From Acidimicrobiia bacterium (GTDB taxonomy: Bacteria; Actinomycetota; Acidimicrobiia; Acidimicrobiales; Acidimicrobilacustridaceae): a DNA stretch of 64,000 nucleotides. Positions 26,996 through 35,857 of this stretch are shown piece by piece. The first letter of the stretch is position 1. Every line of letters starts with the position of its first letter. The stretch spans positions 1 to 64,000 of the forward strand of contig JAFIEP010000052.1 in NCBI GenBank assembly GCA_020832495.1, given 5' to 3'. A program made the position numbers and the translations under genes. The notes beneath the pieces were generated by a model. The model was not told the DNA's origin, did no database searches, and was given only the letters and a program-made list of their open reading frames with translations.

Positions 26996-27009
26996 TACCC
27001 CAGGGGGTA
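26996..27009. promoter_or_regulatory. CsoR-type operator
   Basis: TACCCC-AG-GGGGTA is a perfect 14-nt palindrome. G/C-tract palindromes flanked by TA are the known operators of CsoR, CstR and RcnR-family repressors. It sits 42-55 bp upstream of the repressor start and covers the predicted -35. Confidence 0.8.
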
Positions 27010-27092
27010 GCTGGAGCCGCCAGTGCCCGATTCGGGTGGGTGGTGCCAGCGAGCGTGCGGCTGCAACGACGGCGGCTGGCCGCCGGTCGAGC

Positions 27093-28094
27093 TCAGCGAG
27101 AGTCGGCAATGCCTGCCAGGAGCGCCCTGGCAGTGGCGCTGTCGGGCTGTGACAGGCGGCGATGAGCCGAACGGCGGCCGGTGGTGGTGGCCTCGGGGCC
27201 CCGCTCGCCGCTGAGTGGGTTCCCCGACAGGGAGGGCAGGTCCTCCGGTGAGGGTTGGATCACCAGCACTCGGCTGCCGGTACGACGCACGGCCGCCACC
27301 TCCCGGGCCAGCACACGCGAACGCAGTGCTCGGGCCAGGTGGGTGGGGTTGCCGCCCACCGTCGGTCGGGTGCCGGTCAGTGGCGAGATGACCACCACCA
27401 GGTCGAAGCCCAGGCCGGCGGTCAGGTCGGCGTTGGTCGCCGAGTGGCTGCCGCCGTCGATGTAGCGACGTCCGTCGAGTTCGACGGGGGAGAAGTAGCC
27501 GGGCACTGCAGCGGAGGCCTCGACGGCGCTGGCCAGGTCGGCGTCGGGTCGGGCGTCGCGTCCGAGCACCACCCGACGGCCGTCGTCGAGGCGTACGGTG
27601 CACAACCAGGTGGCGGCGGTGGGCCAGCCGCCGGGTAGGCCCTCCATGTGGGGTCGGAGGTGGGAGCTGACCAATTCGTTGGCCACGTTGCCGGTGGGAA
27701 CGAGGCCGGCCAGGGCCAGGCCGAAGCGGGGTTCGCCCACCCGCAGCAGCCCGGCTGCCACCAGGCGGGGGGACTGCGGTCGCCAGTCGCGCCAGGCCCG
27801 GCTGGGGGGCGCGGGCAGGTCGGGCGTCGGTTCGTGCGGTGCGCCGGGGGCGAGTCCGGCGAAGGTGGCGCCGTGATCGGACAACCGTTGGCCGCTCATG
27901 CGGCGGGCCAGGTCGTCGGGCGAGATGCCCAGCCGCAGGGTGGCCGCCAGACTGGCACCGGCGGAGGTGCCCACCAGCAGGCTGGCCTGGCGGGCATCGA
28001 GGCCGCACTGGTCGTAGAGCTCGGCCAGCACGCCCGCCGACCAGGCGCCGCCCACGATTCCTCCTGCTCCGAGCACCACGGCCACCGACGGCAT
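27093..28094 (-). CDS. Patatin-like phospholipase
   Basis: This 333-residue predicted lipid acyl hydrolase has the oxyanion loop GAGGIVGGAW (9-18), the nucleophile elbow G42-T-S44-A-G46, and the catalytic Asp in D213-G-G (YIDGGSHSATNADL). Together these form the Ser-Asp dyad of patatins. No signal peptide is evident, so it is probably cytoplasmic or membrane-associated. ATG 28094 has a weak CACGAT box 6 nt upstream. It lies upstream of the CsoR-family gene on the same strand, but the operator and promoter between them argue for separate control. Confidence 0.87.
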   Translation of the reverse strand: MPSVAVVLGAGGIVGGAWSAGVLAELYDQCGLDARQASLLVGTSAGASLAATLRLGISPDDLARRMSGQRLSDHGATFAGLAPGAPHEPTPDLPAPPSRAWRDWRPQSPRLVAAGLLRVGEPRFGLALAGLVPTGNVANELVSSHLRPHMEGLPGGWPTAATWLCTVRLDDGRRVVLGRDARPDADLASAVEASAAVPGYFSPVELDGRRYIDGGSHSATNADLTAGLGFDLVVVISPLTGTRPTVGGNPTHLARALRSRVLAREVAAVRRTGSRVLVIQPSPEDLPSLSGNPLSGERGPEATTTGRRSAHRRLSQPDSATARALLAGIADSR

Positions 28095-28218
28095 GGCTCC
28101 ATCGTGGCGCGCTCAGGCCGGCGGTGCACGACCCGGGCCGGCGGGGTGCCCGAACGAGGCGAGGTGCCAGGTCGAGGAAACGAATGACAGGCGGCTCATG
28201 ATATGCGAGGCTGTCACT

Positions 28219-30270
28219 ATGCATCGACACGCGCTGGGTCGGGGTGGACGCCTCGCGTCCGTTGGTCGGCGAGGTCCACTCGCCGCAACGGTTGCGGTGG
28301 CACTGGTCGTTGGCGTGACCGTCGGAGTGGCCGGCCTCGCCTTCGGTGGCAGCCACGAGCCGGCGCTGGTCGACCCGCCGACCCGCGTCTACACGTCGGT
28401 CAACCTGCCGTTGCCGTTCGCCGGCGCCGACCCGATCTCGCTCCAGGAGAGGAACCTGGTGGTCGATGCCGACGTCGGTAACGACAACTGCGTGGTCATC
28501 GACGAGGAAACCGTCGACGCCACCACCGACTGCATCTTCGTGCAGCTCGACGTCAACCACGGCACCCTCGGCCTCATCGACGACGACATCGCCATCGTCT
28601 CGGGATCGAACAACACAGGTGGCCCGTTCAACATCGGGGGCAGCCTCGCCGCCGTCAACACCGCGCTGGGGTCGCTCACCTACGAGCCGGCCACCGACTG
28701 GATCACCACCGGCAGCCAGTCCGAACGCTTGCGGCTGGCCATCCAGGACGCCAACAACGTGGGCAGCGGCTTCATCGAGATCGAGATCCGGGTGAAGGAT
28801 CTGAACGAGGGGCCCACGATCTCGGTGCCGAGCGACGTGAGCATGGATGCCGGCGACACGAAGATCTGGCAGGACGTGGCCCCGGACCCCGACGACTTCT
28901 TCTCCATCTCCGATCCAGATCTCGATCAAGGGTTCGTCGACGACGTGGTGCTGGCCATCGTGTGGGTCACCGACGGCGAGTTCAACCTCTCCGGCTCGGG
29001 CTCGGTGTGCGCTGCTGCGCCGTCCCAGCTGCTGCTGTGCCCGGACCTCCCTGACCTGCCGCCACCACTCGACGATCTCGACGCTCTGTTGCCCGGGGTG
29101 CTCGACGGTCTGCCCGACGACGCCGATTTCGGTGTCAATCCGGGCTTGTTCGAACAAGCCCGGGCATGGGGTCTGGTGGGGAGCCTCGGCAACGTGAACA
29201 GCCGCCTGTCGCGCATCGAGTACACGGCGCCGGCGAATGACTGCGAATGCCGCTTCACCGCTGTGGTCACCGACCTGGGGAACAACGGCATGCCACTCAC
29301 CGGGGAGATCCCCGACATCGGCATCGACGTCGGGACCTGGCTGGCCACGGTGCTCGACGATGTCAACGATCCGCCCGTGCTGACGGTCCCCGCCGGACCT
29401 CACACCGTCGAGATCAACGGGGCGCTTCCGCTGCCATCGAGCGTTGCCGATCCCGATGCGGGCGGGGAGCAACTGGAGATGACGGTCAGTGCCACGGGCG
29501 GCACGACGAACCTCGATGGCACGACCATGGGCACGCTGGCCGAACTCAATGCGCTGCTCGACACCCTCGTGTTCACCGCCGGTGCAACCGCAGGCGCCGG
29601 ATCGGTCACCATCAACGTTGACGATCTGGGCAACACCGGCTCCGGTGGCGCCCAGTCGGACACCGCAGTGCTGTCGATCGAGATCACCGACTCGACACCG
29701 CCGACGACGTCGAGCACCACGACGTCAACGACGTCGACCACTACGACGTCGAGCACGTCGACGACGGTTGCGCCGACGACCACGAGTTCGACCACCTCGA
29801 CGACGGTTGCGCCGACCACGACGAGTTCGACGACCTCGAGCACGACCACCTCGACGACGGTTGCGCCGACCACGACGAGTTCGACGACGTCGACGACGGT
29901 TGCGCCGACGACGACGACGAGTTCGACGACCTCGAGCACGACCACCTCGACGACGGTTGCGCCGACGACCACCACGGACGGGGGCATCGTGGGCGGCGGC
30001 GTGCAGACCACCTCCACGGCGAGCACCACGCCGGGCACCACGCCGGTCACCGGGGGTGCGGGCGGCTCGGTCGCGCCCACCTCTACCAGCAGCCAACCAA
30101 CCGCCGGATCCGGGGCCGGCCCCCGTCCGATGGCCGCGCAGACCTCGGGAACGCTGCCGGTCACCGGTGGCTCACTCGGGCTCGTGCCCGTTGGCGTGCT
30201 GCTGGTGCTCAGTGGGCTGGCCGTGTCAGCTGTCGCCGTCCGACGCAGCCGCAGCTCGGCTGGCCGGTAG
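28219..30270 (+). CDS. LPXTG-type cell-surface protein with repetitive Thr/Ser stalk
   Basis: The 683-residue protein has an N-terminal signal helix (about 20-42). The exported region looks like cadherin/Ig-type beta domains joined by linkers such as VKDLNEGPTISVPSD and LDDVNDPPVLTVPAG. From about residue 493 a Thr/Ser/Val/Pro stalk follows with tandem VAPTTT units. The C-terminus has the sortase signal L646-P-V-T-G650, a hydrophobic segment and RRSRSSAGR, so it is probably linked to the cell wall. No sortase gene is in the window. ATG 28219 has GAGG 8 nt upstream. Two cysteine pairs (CAAAP/LLLCP and CECR) may form disulfides. The ligand or role is unknown. Confidence 0.82.
   Translation: MHRHALGRGGRLASVGRRGPLAATVAVALVVGVTVGVAGLAFGGSHEPALVDPPTRVYTSVNLPLPFAGADPISLQERNLVVDADVGNDNCVVIDEETVDATTDCIFVQLDVNHGTLGLIDDDIAIVSGSNNTGGPFNIGGSLAAVNTALGSLTYEPATDWITTGSQSERLRLAIQDANNVGSGFIEIEIRVKDLNEGPTISVPSDVSMDAGDTKIWQDVAPDPDDFFSISDPDLDQGFVDDVVLAIVWVTDGEFNLSGSGSVCAAAPSQLLLCPDLPDLPPPLDDLDALLPGVLDGLPDDADFGVNPGLFEQARAWGLVGSLGNVNSRLSRIEYTAPANDCECRFTAVVTDLGNNGMPLTGEIPDIGIDVGTWLATVLDDVNDPPVLTVPAGPHTVEINGALPLPSSVADPDAGGEQLEMTVSATGGTTNLDGTTMGTLAELNALLDTLVFTAGATAGAGSVTINVDDLGNTGSGGAQSDTAVLSIEITDSTPPTTSSTTTSTTSTTTTSSTSTTVAPTTTSSTTSTTVAPTTTSSTTSSTTTSTTVAPTTTSSTTSTTVAPTTTTSSTTSSTTTSTTVAPTTTTDGGIVGGGVQTTSTASTTPGTTPVTGGAGGSVAPTSTSSQPTAGSGAGPRPMAAQTSGTLPVTGGSLGLVPVGVLLVLSGLAVSAVAVRRSRSSAGR
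29758..29966 (+). repeat. Direct repeats encoding the surface-protein stalk
   Basis: The 20-mer TCGACGACGGTTGCGCCGAC occurs five times without change, at 29758, 29797, 29851, 29890 and 29947. The steps are 39, 54, 39 and 57 bp, so short and long units alternate and all keep the reading frame. Each encodes a (S)TTVAPTTT unit. Such repeats can expand or contract by recombination and alter stalk length. Confidence 0.85.
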
Positions 30271-30296
30271 CCCCCGGTTCGGCCGCCGAACTCCAC

Positions 30297-30302
30297 TAGG
30301 TT
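30297..30302 (+). promoter_or_regulatory. -10 box of the small membrane protein gene
   Basis: TAGGTT ends 6 nt before GTG 30309, with no Shine-Dalgarno. This fits a leaderless start. Confidence 0.5.
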
Positions 30303-30308
30303 AGGGCC

Positions 30309-30632
30309 GTGCGATCAGTCCCCGAACGCGGCACCGACTCGTTGGTGGCGGGCGCCAGTCCGCTGGCAGGGTCGTTCAGTCCGGGCGGGTTCGAGGGAAG
30401 GCCCCGTCGTCAGGCCGGCCGTAGCGTGGCCGTCGTCGCGCTGGTGCTCTCGGTGATCTGGGTCGGCGGGTTCGCGTCGATGTTCGCCATCCCTCTGGCG
30501 ATCCTGGCGTTGTCCTCCGGCAACGTCGGCAGGGGCTTTCGCGTCGTCGCCATCGTGGCGTTGGTGTTGGGCATCGCCGGGCTCGCTCTGTCCGGCTACC
30601 TGGCATTCCACTTCGGAGTGTCGGCGTACTGA
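30309..30632 (+). CDS. Small membrane protein, DUF4190-like
   Basis: The 107-residue protein has a hydrophilic N-terminus (about 40 residues) and two hydrophobic helices, AVVALVLSVIWVGGFASMFA and RVVAIVALVLGIAGLALSGY, joined by a short ILALSSGNVGRGF loop. This matches the DUF4190 pattern of two-helix actinobacterial membrane proteins of unknown function. It starts 38 nt after the surface-protein gene with its own -10-like box, so it may be transcribed separately. Confidence 0.68.
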   Translation: MRSVPERGTDSLVAGASPLAGSFSPGGFEGRPRRQAGRSVAVVALVLSVIWVGGFASMFAIPLAILALSSGNVGRGFRVVAIVALVLGIAGLALSGYLAFHFGVSAY

Positions 30633-30665
30633 TCCCGGGTCCTGCAGCGTGCCCGGGTTGCGGCA

Positions 30666-31574
30666 CTAGTACCGCAGGTCGGCCGCCACGCCGTAGTGGT
30701 CGCTGGGCCACATCCCGTCGACGGGTTCGGTGCCCACCAGCTGCGCCGAGGTGACGTGGCCCCGACCACCCTGTTTGGGGTAGCCGACGAAGATGTAGTC
30801 CAGGCGGCAGTTGCGGTCGAGCGCCGTGGCGGCGAAGGGGTTGGCGTTGTCCCACGTCAGCCCGGGTCCGTCGCCGGCGTGGTTCCAGGCGTCGAAGAAC
30901 ACCAGCTTGTCCTCGGGCACGGTGGTCTTGCCCACCATCATCCGGATCTCGTCACTGTCGGGCTCGGCATTGAAGTCGCCGCACACCACGGCGGGGAAGC
31001 TGCGCTCGGGTGAACCGGCCACGAACCGGCAGATGGCGCGCACCTGGTCCTGGCGGATGGCCGAGTGGTCCAGTCGCCAGTGCAGGTGGGTGCTGAACGC
31101 TTGCAGCGGTCCTCGTGGTCCGTCGATGTCCGCTCGCAGCACGGTGCGGAACTCTTCGAGGTCCTCCGGCGAAGGTAACGGCGCCATCTCGTGGGAGGAG
31201 ATCGGCCATCGGGACAGCACGGCGTTGCCGAAACCCACGCCCTCCATCTCGATGCGTGACGTCTCCACGTGGTGGAACCCGAGGTGGTCGGCCAACTGGC
31301 GGGCGCTCGAGTCGCCGTCCTCGATCCACACCTCCTGGAGGCACACGATGTCGGCCCGGGCGGCGCCCACCGTGGCGGCGATGGCAGGTGCCCGTTGCTG
31401 CCACGGACCGAAACGCCACCAGAGGTTCCACGTCAGCACCCGCACGGACGTTGCCACCAGCGGCCCGAAGTCGCTGTCGAGGACACCCTCGTCGTCGGGC
31501 GATCGGCCGGAGCGCTCGGCAGGTGGCGGCTGCGGCGTGGGTGGAGCAGGTGAGGAAGCGTCGTCGATCGGCAC
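30666..31574 (-). CDS. Endonuclease/exonuclease/phosphatase (EEP) family protein
   Basis: The 302-residue product has the four EEP-fold motifs: VLTWNLWWRFG, IVCLQEVWIED, CGDFNAEPDSDEI and the terminal DGMWPSDHYGVAADL. These form the Mg2+-dependent phosphodiesterase site seen in DNase I-like, sphingomyelinase and exonuclease III-type enzymes. The substrate cannot be fixed from sequence. There is no signal peptide, and the first 45 residues are a Pro/Ser/Asp-rich lead. GTG 31574 is the most plausible start; the frame stays open further upstream, and a start nearer the TWNLW motif is possible. Confidence 0.82.
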   Translation of the reverse strand: MPIDDASSPAPPTPQPPPAERSGRSPDDEGVLDSDFGPLVATSVRVLTWNLWWRFGPWQQRAPAIAATVGAARADIVCLQEVWIEDGDSSARQLADHLGFHHVETSRIEMEGVGFGNAVLSRWPISSHEMAPLPSPEDLEEFRTVLRADIDGPRGPLQAFSTHLHWRLDHSAIRQDQVRAICRFVAGSPERSFPAVVCGDFNAEPDSDEIRMMVGKTTVPEDKLVFFDAWNHAGDGPGLTWDNANPFAATALDRNCRLDYIFVGYPKQGGRGHVTSAQLVGTEPVDGMWPSDHYGVAADLRY

Positions 31575-31635
31575 GCCCTCATGATGGCGTATTCCGGCGT
31601 CGACGGTCGGCCCATCACAGCCCCGGCGAGGTCGG

Positions 31636-31641
31636 TACAAT
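31636..31641 (+). promoter_or_regulatory. -10 box of the HelD-like gene
   Basis: TACAAT is a strong -10 hexamer, 61 nt before ATG 31703. No clear -35 is seen. It would give a leader of about 55 nt that includes the GAGGAGC ribosome-binding site. Confidence 0.45.
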
Positions 31642-31702
31642 GGCAGATCCCCACCGGCGCCCGGCGGCGCCCGCCACGGGTCCCACGGACCCCGAGGAGC
31701 AC

Positions 31703-33898
31703 ATGGCTGTACATCCCGAGCTGGCAGCGGAGCAGGCCTACATCGACCGGGCCTACGCGTGCCTCGACGCCACTCGGCGCGCCGCATCGAAGATGACCGA
31801 CCTGGTCGAGGTGGGGCGGGGTGGCACCGAGCAGGCACGCTTCGAGCGCGACGTCATCTGGGACACCATGGCCCACCGGCTCAGCGAGCTGGAGCTCGGG
31901 GATGCCGCTCTGTGTTTCGGCCGGATCGACCGGCCTGCCTACCGTGACGACGCACCCCACGGGGAGGCGGCCGACCCCGAGTCACCGAACGGTGACACGT
32001 TGGCCACCGACGCCTACTACATCGGACGGGTGGCGGTGTCCGACGACCAACGCGAGCCGGTGATCGTCGACTGGCGGGCACCGGTGGCCGAAGCGTTCTA
32101 CCGGGCCACCGGACGACAACCGCTCGGGCTGGTCCGGCGCCGGCACTTCGCCTCGCGCGGGCGGACCCTGCTCAACATCGACGACGAGCTGTTCGGCGAG
32201 GCCGCCGCCGGCCTCGACAGCGACGGCCCCACCGTTGCCGGGCACGGGGCCCTGCTGGCGGCGCTCGAGACGGCGCGGACCGGGCGGCTGGGCGACATCG
32301 TGGCCACCATCCAGGGTGAACAGGACGAGATCATCCGTTCTCCCATGCCCGGTGTGCTGGTGGTGCAGGGTGGACCGGGCACGGGCAAGACGGTGGTGGC
32401 GCTCCATCGGGCCGCCTACCTCCTCTACACCCATCGCTTCCCGCTCGAAGGGCAGGGCGTGTTGGTGGTGGGCCCCAACCGGCTGTTCCTGGGCTACATC
32501 GAACAGGTGCTGCCGTCGCTCGGTGAGGCCGGGGTGGAGCTCTCGGTGCTGGCCGACCTACTGCGGGGCCAGGCTCAGGTGGCGGGCTACGACACCGGAC
32601 GCACGGCACGGGTGAAGGGCGACCCCCGCATGGCCCGCTTGTTGGCCCGCGCCGTGCGGGACCGCCAGCGTCCGCTGCGTGAGGTGCTCACGGTCGGCGA
32701 CGGCGCCCAGACCCTGCGGTTGACCGTGGAGGACAGTGCCCGCATCGTGGCCGAGGCCCGGCGTCGGCACCGCAAGCACAACGCCGGTCGCAAGACGGTG
32801 GAGAGCGAGGTGTACGCCGCCCTGGCCCGGTCGGGCCGGCGCGAGGTCGACCCCCAGGAGCTGCGCCACCGGGTCCGCCGCCAGCTCGACGTGCGCTCGG
32901 CGCTCGAGTGGATGTGGCCGGTGCTCACCCCCGAGGAGTTCCTCAACGAGCTGTTCGGTTCGGTGGCGCTCCTGCGGCATGCGGCGGCGAGTGCCTTCGA
33001 GGAACACGAGTGGCGGGCACTGCACCGGCCTCGGCGACCCGACGCCGCCGCGGTGGTGTGGGCCCACAACGACGTCCCGCTGCTCGACGAGGCGCGAGCG
33101 CTCCTCGGACCGTTGCCCAAGAGCCGTCGCCGTGGCGCCGAGGACGACGACGAGGTGCGCACCTACGGTCACATCCTGGTGGACGAGGCCCAGGACCTGT
33201 CGCCCATGGAGCTGCGCATGCTGAACCGCCGCTCACTCAACGGGTCGATGACCGTCGTGGGTGACATCGCCCAGGCCACCGGACAGTGGGCGCACGGCTC
33301 GTGGGACGAGATCCTCGAACTCCTGCCCGACCGCAAGCCTCCCCGCCGGGCAGAGCTGACGGTCGGCTACCGGCTGCCGGCGCCCATCATGGATCTCGCC
33401 GCCCGTGTCCTCGCCACTGCCGCTCCCGAGGTCACGCCGCCGCGCTCGGTGCGCCAGGACGGTGACCCACCACTGGTGCAGTCGGCCACCGCCGCCACGC
33501 TGGCGTCGGTGACCGCCGACGTCGTGCGACGCGAGCTGGCTGCGGTCGGCGTGGGCAACGTGGCTGTCATCTGCGCCACCGCCCGCGCCGACGAGGTGTC
33601 GGCGCAGCTGGCCGCTGCGGGCATCGACCACGGCCGGGCCACGCGCCACGGGCTCGACAGCCAGGTCACGGTGGTGCCGGTGAGCCTGGTCAAGGGCCTC
33701 GAGCTCGATGCTGCCGTGGTGGTGGAACCGGCGGCCATTGTCGACGAGGAGGCGCAGGGCATGCGTGCGTTGTACGTGGCACTGACCCGGGCCACCAAGC
33801 GGCTGGCCGTCGTCCATGCCCGCCCGCTGCCTGTCGAGTTGGCTGGACACCAGCCGGTCGGAGTGTCCGCCGTGGAACCGTCAGGATTCCTCCACTAG
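31703..33898 (+). CDS. HelD/HelR-like superfamily 1 helicase-type ATPase
   Basis: This 731-residue protein resembles HelD proteins, which bind RNA polymerase and release stalled complexes; some actinobacterial members (HelR) confer rifampicin tolerance. It has an N-terminal coiled-coil-like arm (ELAAEQAYIDRAYACLDATR), Walker A GGPGTGKT at 223-230, Walker B ILVDEAQD with D494-E495, motif VVGDIAQATG, and the late UvrD-type motifs VSLVKGLELDAAVVV and LYVALTRATKRL. ATG 31703 is preceded by GAGGAGC (31694-31700). The reading frame upstream is open but non-homologous. The stop codon TAG is part of the -10 box of fbpC. Function as an RNA polymerase recycler is by family. Confidence 0.85.
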   Translation: MAVHPELAAEQAYIDRAYACLDATRRAASKMTDLVEVGRGGTEQARFERDVIWDTMAHRLSELELGDAALCFGRIDRPAYRDDAPHGEAADPESPNGDTLATDAYYIGRVAVSDDQREPVIVDWRAPVAEAFYRATGRQPLGLVRRRHFASRGRTLLNIDDELFGEAAAGLDSDGPTVAGHGALLAALETARTGRLGDIVATIQGEQDEIIRSPMPGVLVVQGGPGTGKTVVALHRAAYLLYTHRFPLEGQGVLVVGPNRLFLGYIEQVLPSLGEAGVELSVLADLLRGQAQVAGYDTGRTARVKGDPRMARLLARAVRDRQRPLREVLTVGDGAQTLRLTVEDSARIVAEARRRHRKHNAGRKTVESEVYAALARSGRREVDPQELRHRVRRQLDVRSALEWMWPVLTPEEFLNELFGSVALLRHAAASAFEEHEWRALHRPRRPDAAAVVWAHNDVPLLDEARALLGPLPKSRRRGAEDDDEVRTYGHILVDEAQDLSPMELRMLNRRSLNGSMTVVGDIAQATGQWAHGSWDEILELLPDRKPPRRAELTVGYRLPAPIMDLAARVLATAAPEVTPPRSVRQDGDPPLVQSATAATLASVTADVVRRELAAVGVGNVAVICATARADEVSAQLAAAGIDHGRATRHGLDSQVTVVPVSLVKGLELDAAVVVEPAAIVDEEAQGMRALYVALTRATKRLAVVHARPLPVELAGHQPVGVSAVEPSGFLH

Positions 33899-33901
33899 TC
33901 T
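33896..33901 (+). promoter_or_regulatory. -10 box of fbpC, overlapping the upstream stop codon
   Basis: TAGTCT includes the TAG stop of the helicase gene and ends 7 nt before ATG 33909. No Shine-Dalgarno is present. It fits a leaderless fbpC transcript separate from the helicase gene. Confidence 0.5.
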
Positions 33902-33908
33902 GTTCGGT

Positions 33909-35042
33909 ATGCCGAACACCCTGACGGCGGACGAGTCGACCACCGCCGGTGCTGCGCCGGTGGCTGCGGCCGACGGCTTGTCGGCGCCTGCGGCGGCCTC
34001 GCTGGCGGTGTCGAACGTCTCGATGTCCTTCGGCGCCACCGAGGTGCTCCATGACGTCAGCGTGTCAGTGCCGTCGGGCGGCATGCTGGCCCTGTTGGGC
34101 CCGAGCGGGTGTGGCAAGACCACGCTGTTGCGGATCATTGCCGGCCTCGAGACTCCGTCGGGTGGTTCGGTGCGCGTCGGTGACCGCACCCTGGTGGACG
34201 GCACGTCGGCCCAGCCGCCCGAGCGCCGGCGCATCGGTATGGTCTTCCAGGACTGGGCGCTGTTCCCCCATCTCGATGTGGCCACCAACGTGGGGTACGG
34301 CCTGCCCCGCTCGGTACGAGGTGCCGAGCGGACCCGTCGGGTGCGGGACGCGCTCGACATGGTGGGGCTCGTCGGCCTCGAGGATCGGATGCCCGCCACG
34401 CTCTCGGGCGGCCAGCAGCAGCGGGTGGCCTTGGCCCGGGCCCTGGCACCCGAGCCGGCCGTCCTCCTGCTCGACGAACCGTTCTCCAACCTCGATGCCT
34501 CGCTGCGGGCCCAGGTCCGCACCGAGGTGCACGAACTGCTGGTGGGGCTCGGGATCACCACGGTCATCGTCACCCACGACCAGGAAGAGGCGTTCGTCCT
34601 GGGCGACGAGGTGGCCGTGCTGGCCGATGGACGGCTGGTGCAGCAGGCCACCCCCGCCGAGCTCTACCGACGCCCGACCTCGGCGTGGGTGGCGGGGTTC
34701 GTCGGTGACGCCAACCTCGTGGCCGGTCGGATGGCCGGAGCCGAAGCCACCACTGCGGTCGGTTCGGTGGCGCTGGCCCAGCCCTTGGGCGACGGGGACG
34801 AGGTGGCCGTGCTCCTGCGCCCCGAGGATTGCAAGTTGCTGGCGGGTGGGGACGCACGCGTGCAACTCGTCGAGTTCTACGGGCACGACACCATGTACGT
34901 GGTCGCACTGCCCGACGGCACGCGGTTGTCGGTGCGAGAGGCGGCCACGCCCACTCATCGTCGTGGCGATGCCGTGACACCGGTGTACGCCGGTGGCGCC
35001 ACGGTGGCCTTTCCGCCGGAGTCGTCGACACTCCTCCGCTGA
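33909..35042 (+). CDS. fbpC: ABC transporter ATP-binding protein, iron(III) type
   Basis: This 377-residue ATPase has Walker A GPSGCGKTT, the signature LSGGQQQRVALARAL, Walker B LLLDEPFSNLDA and the switch His in VTHDQEEAF. A C-terminal TOBE-like domain (ALLRPEDCKLL and EFYGHDTMYVV) is typical of Fe3+, sulfate and putrescine importers. The permease and binding protein of the likely system lie 2.3 kb away on the other strand, with a two-component system between. The specificity is taken from those partners. A hairpin follows the stop. Confidence 0.85.
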   Translation: MPNTLTADESTTAGAAPVAAADGLSAPAAASLAVSNVSMSFGATEVLHDVSVSVPSGGMLALLGPSGCGKTTLLRIIAGLETPSGGSVRVGDRTLVDGTSAQPPERRRIGMVFQDWALFPHLDVATNVGYGLPRSVRGAERTRRVRDALDMVGLVGLEDRMPATLSGGQQQRVALARALAPEPAVLLLDEPFSNLDASLRAQVRTEVHELLVGLGITTVIVTHDQEEAFVLGDEVAVLADGRLVQQATPAELYRRPTSAWVAGFVGDANLVAGRMAGAEATTAVGSVALAQPLGDGDEVAVLLRPEDCKLLAGGDARVQLVEFYGHDTMYVVALPDGTRLSVREAATPTHRRGDAVTPVYAGGATVAFPPESSTLLR

Positions 35043-35047
35043 ACGTT

Positions 35048-35064
35048 GCTCAGTGAAGCTGAGC
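35048..35064 (+). terminator. Hairpin after fbpC
   Basis: GCTCAG-TGAAG-CTGAGC, a perfect 6-bp stem 5 nt after the fbpC stop. No T-run follows, so termination would be weak. Confidence 0.35.
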
Positions 35065-35087
35065 TGCCGTCGGGTGGACGTTGGGCG

Positions 35088-35093
35088 TACGAT
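35088..35093 (+). promoter_or_regulatory. -10 box of the two-component operon
   Basis: TACGAT lies 71 nt before GTG 35165. The region 5' of it has no strong -35. It is the best promoter candidate in the 122-bp gap after fbpC. Confidence 0.4.
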
Positions 35094-35164
35094 CAGAGGC
35101 GTCGGTGTCGCGCGACTGCCTGCGGTGGAGCGACACCAGCATCGGATCCAACCCCGGGGGAACA

Positions 35165-35857
35165 GTGGCCGAGCGAATCTTGATCGTGGACGATGAGCGC
35201 AGTGTGGTCGACGGGGTGCGTCGCGGTCTCACCGACGAGGGCTTCGAGGTGGACGAGGCGCTCGACGGCGCCGAGGGGCTCGAGAAGGCGCGCTCGGGGG
35301 GCTACGACCTCATCATCTTGGACATCATGTTGCCGACGTTGAACGGCTACCGAGTGTGCGCCGAGCTACGGGAATCCGGCGACCTCACCCCGATCCTGAT
35401 GCTGACGGCCAAGGACGGTGAGTACGACGAAGCCGAGGGGCTCGAGACGGGGGCCGACGACTACCTGACCAAGCCCTTCTCGTTCGTGGTGCTCATGGCA
35501 CGCATCCGTGCCCTGTTGCGGCGGCCGCGTGGGGATCAACCGACGGCCTACCGGGTCGGCGACCTTCGGCTGGACCCGGTCCGCCACCGGTGCTGGCGTG
35601 GCGACGTCGAGGTGGGCCTCACGGCGCGAGAGGTCGAGGTGTTGGCCCGCCTTCTGGTGGCCTCGGGCGAGGTGGTGCCCAAGACGGAGCTCATCGAAGC
35701 CGTGTGGGGGGCCGACTTCGACGGCGACCCCAACATCGTCGAGGTCTACATCCGGCATCTGCGGCGCAAGGTGGACGAGCCGTTCGACGCCCAGACCATC
35801 GAGACGGTGCGGGGTGTGGGCTATCGACTGGTGGCCAGGGCGGGCGCAGTGTCGTGA
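35165..35857 (+). CDS. Response regulator, OmpR/PhoB family
   Basis: The 230-residue protein has a receiver domain with acidic pair D9-D10, phosphoacceptor D53 (ILDIMLP) and K103 (LTKPF). A winged-helix DNA-binding domain follows (LTAREVEVLARLLVASGEVV, then VEVYIRHLRRKVDEP and TVRGVGYRL). GTG 35165 follows a purine-rich GGGGGAA site; the open frame extends upstream without similarity. The kinase gene overlaps the stop (GTGA), so both are made together. Target genes are unknown; its place between the parts of an iron transporter suggests metal or citrate response. Confidence 0.92.
   Translation: MAERILIVDDERSVVDGVRRGLTDEGFEVDEALDGAEGLEKARSGGYDLIILDIMLPTLNGYRVCAELRESGDLTPILMLTAKDGEYDEAEGLETGADDYLTKPFSFVVLMARIRALLRRPRGDQPTAYRVGDLRLDPVRHRCWRGDVEVGLTAREVEVLARLLVASGEVVPKTELIEAVWGADFDGDPNIVEVYIRHLRRKVDEPFDAQTIETVRGVGYRLVARAGAVS

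Noticed and set aside
26980-29472. 830-codon open frame on the minus strand
   Set aside because: It overlaps the patatin gene in another frame and runs antisense to the start of the surface-protein gene. Its translation is Arg/Pro/Gly-rich with no motifs. It is a typical GC-rich shadow.
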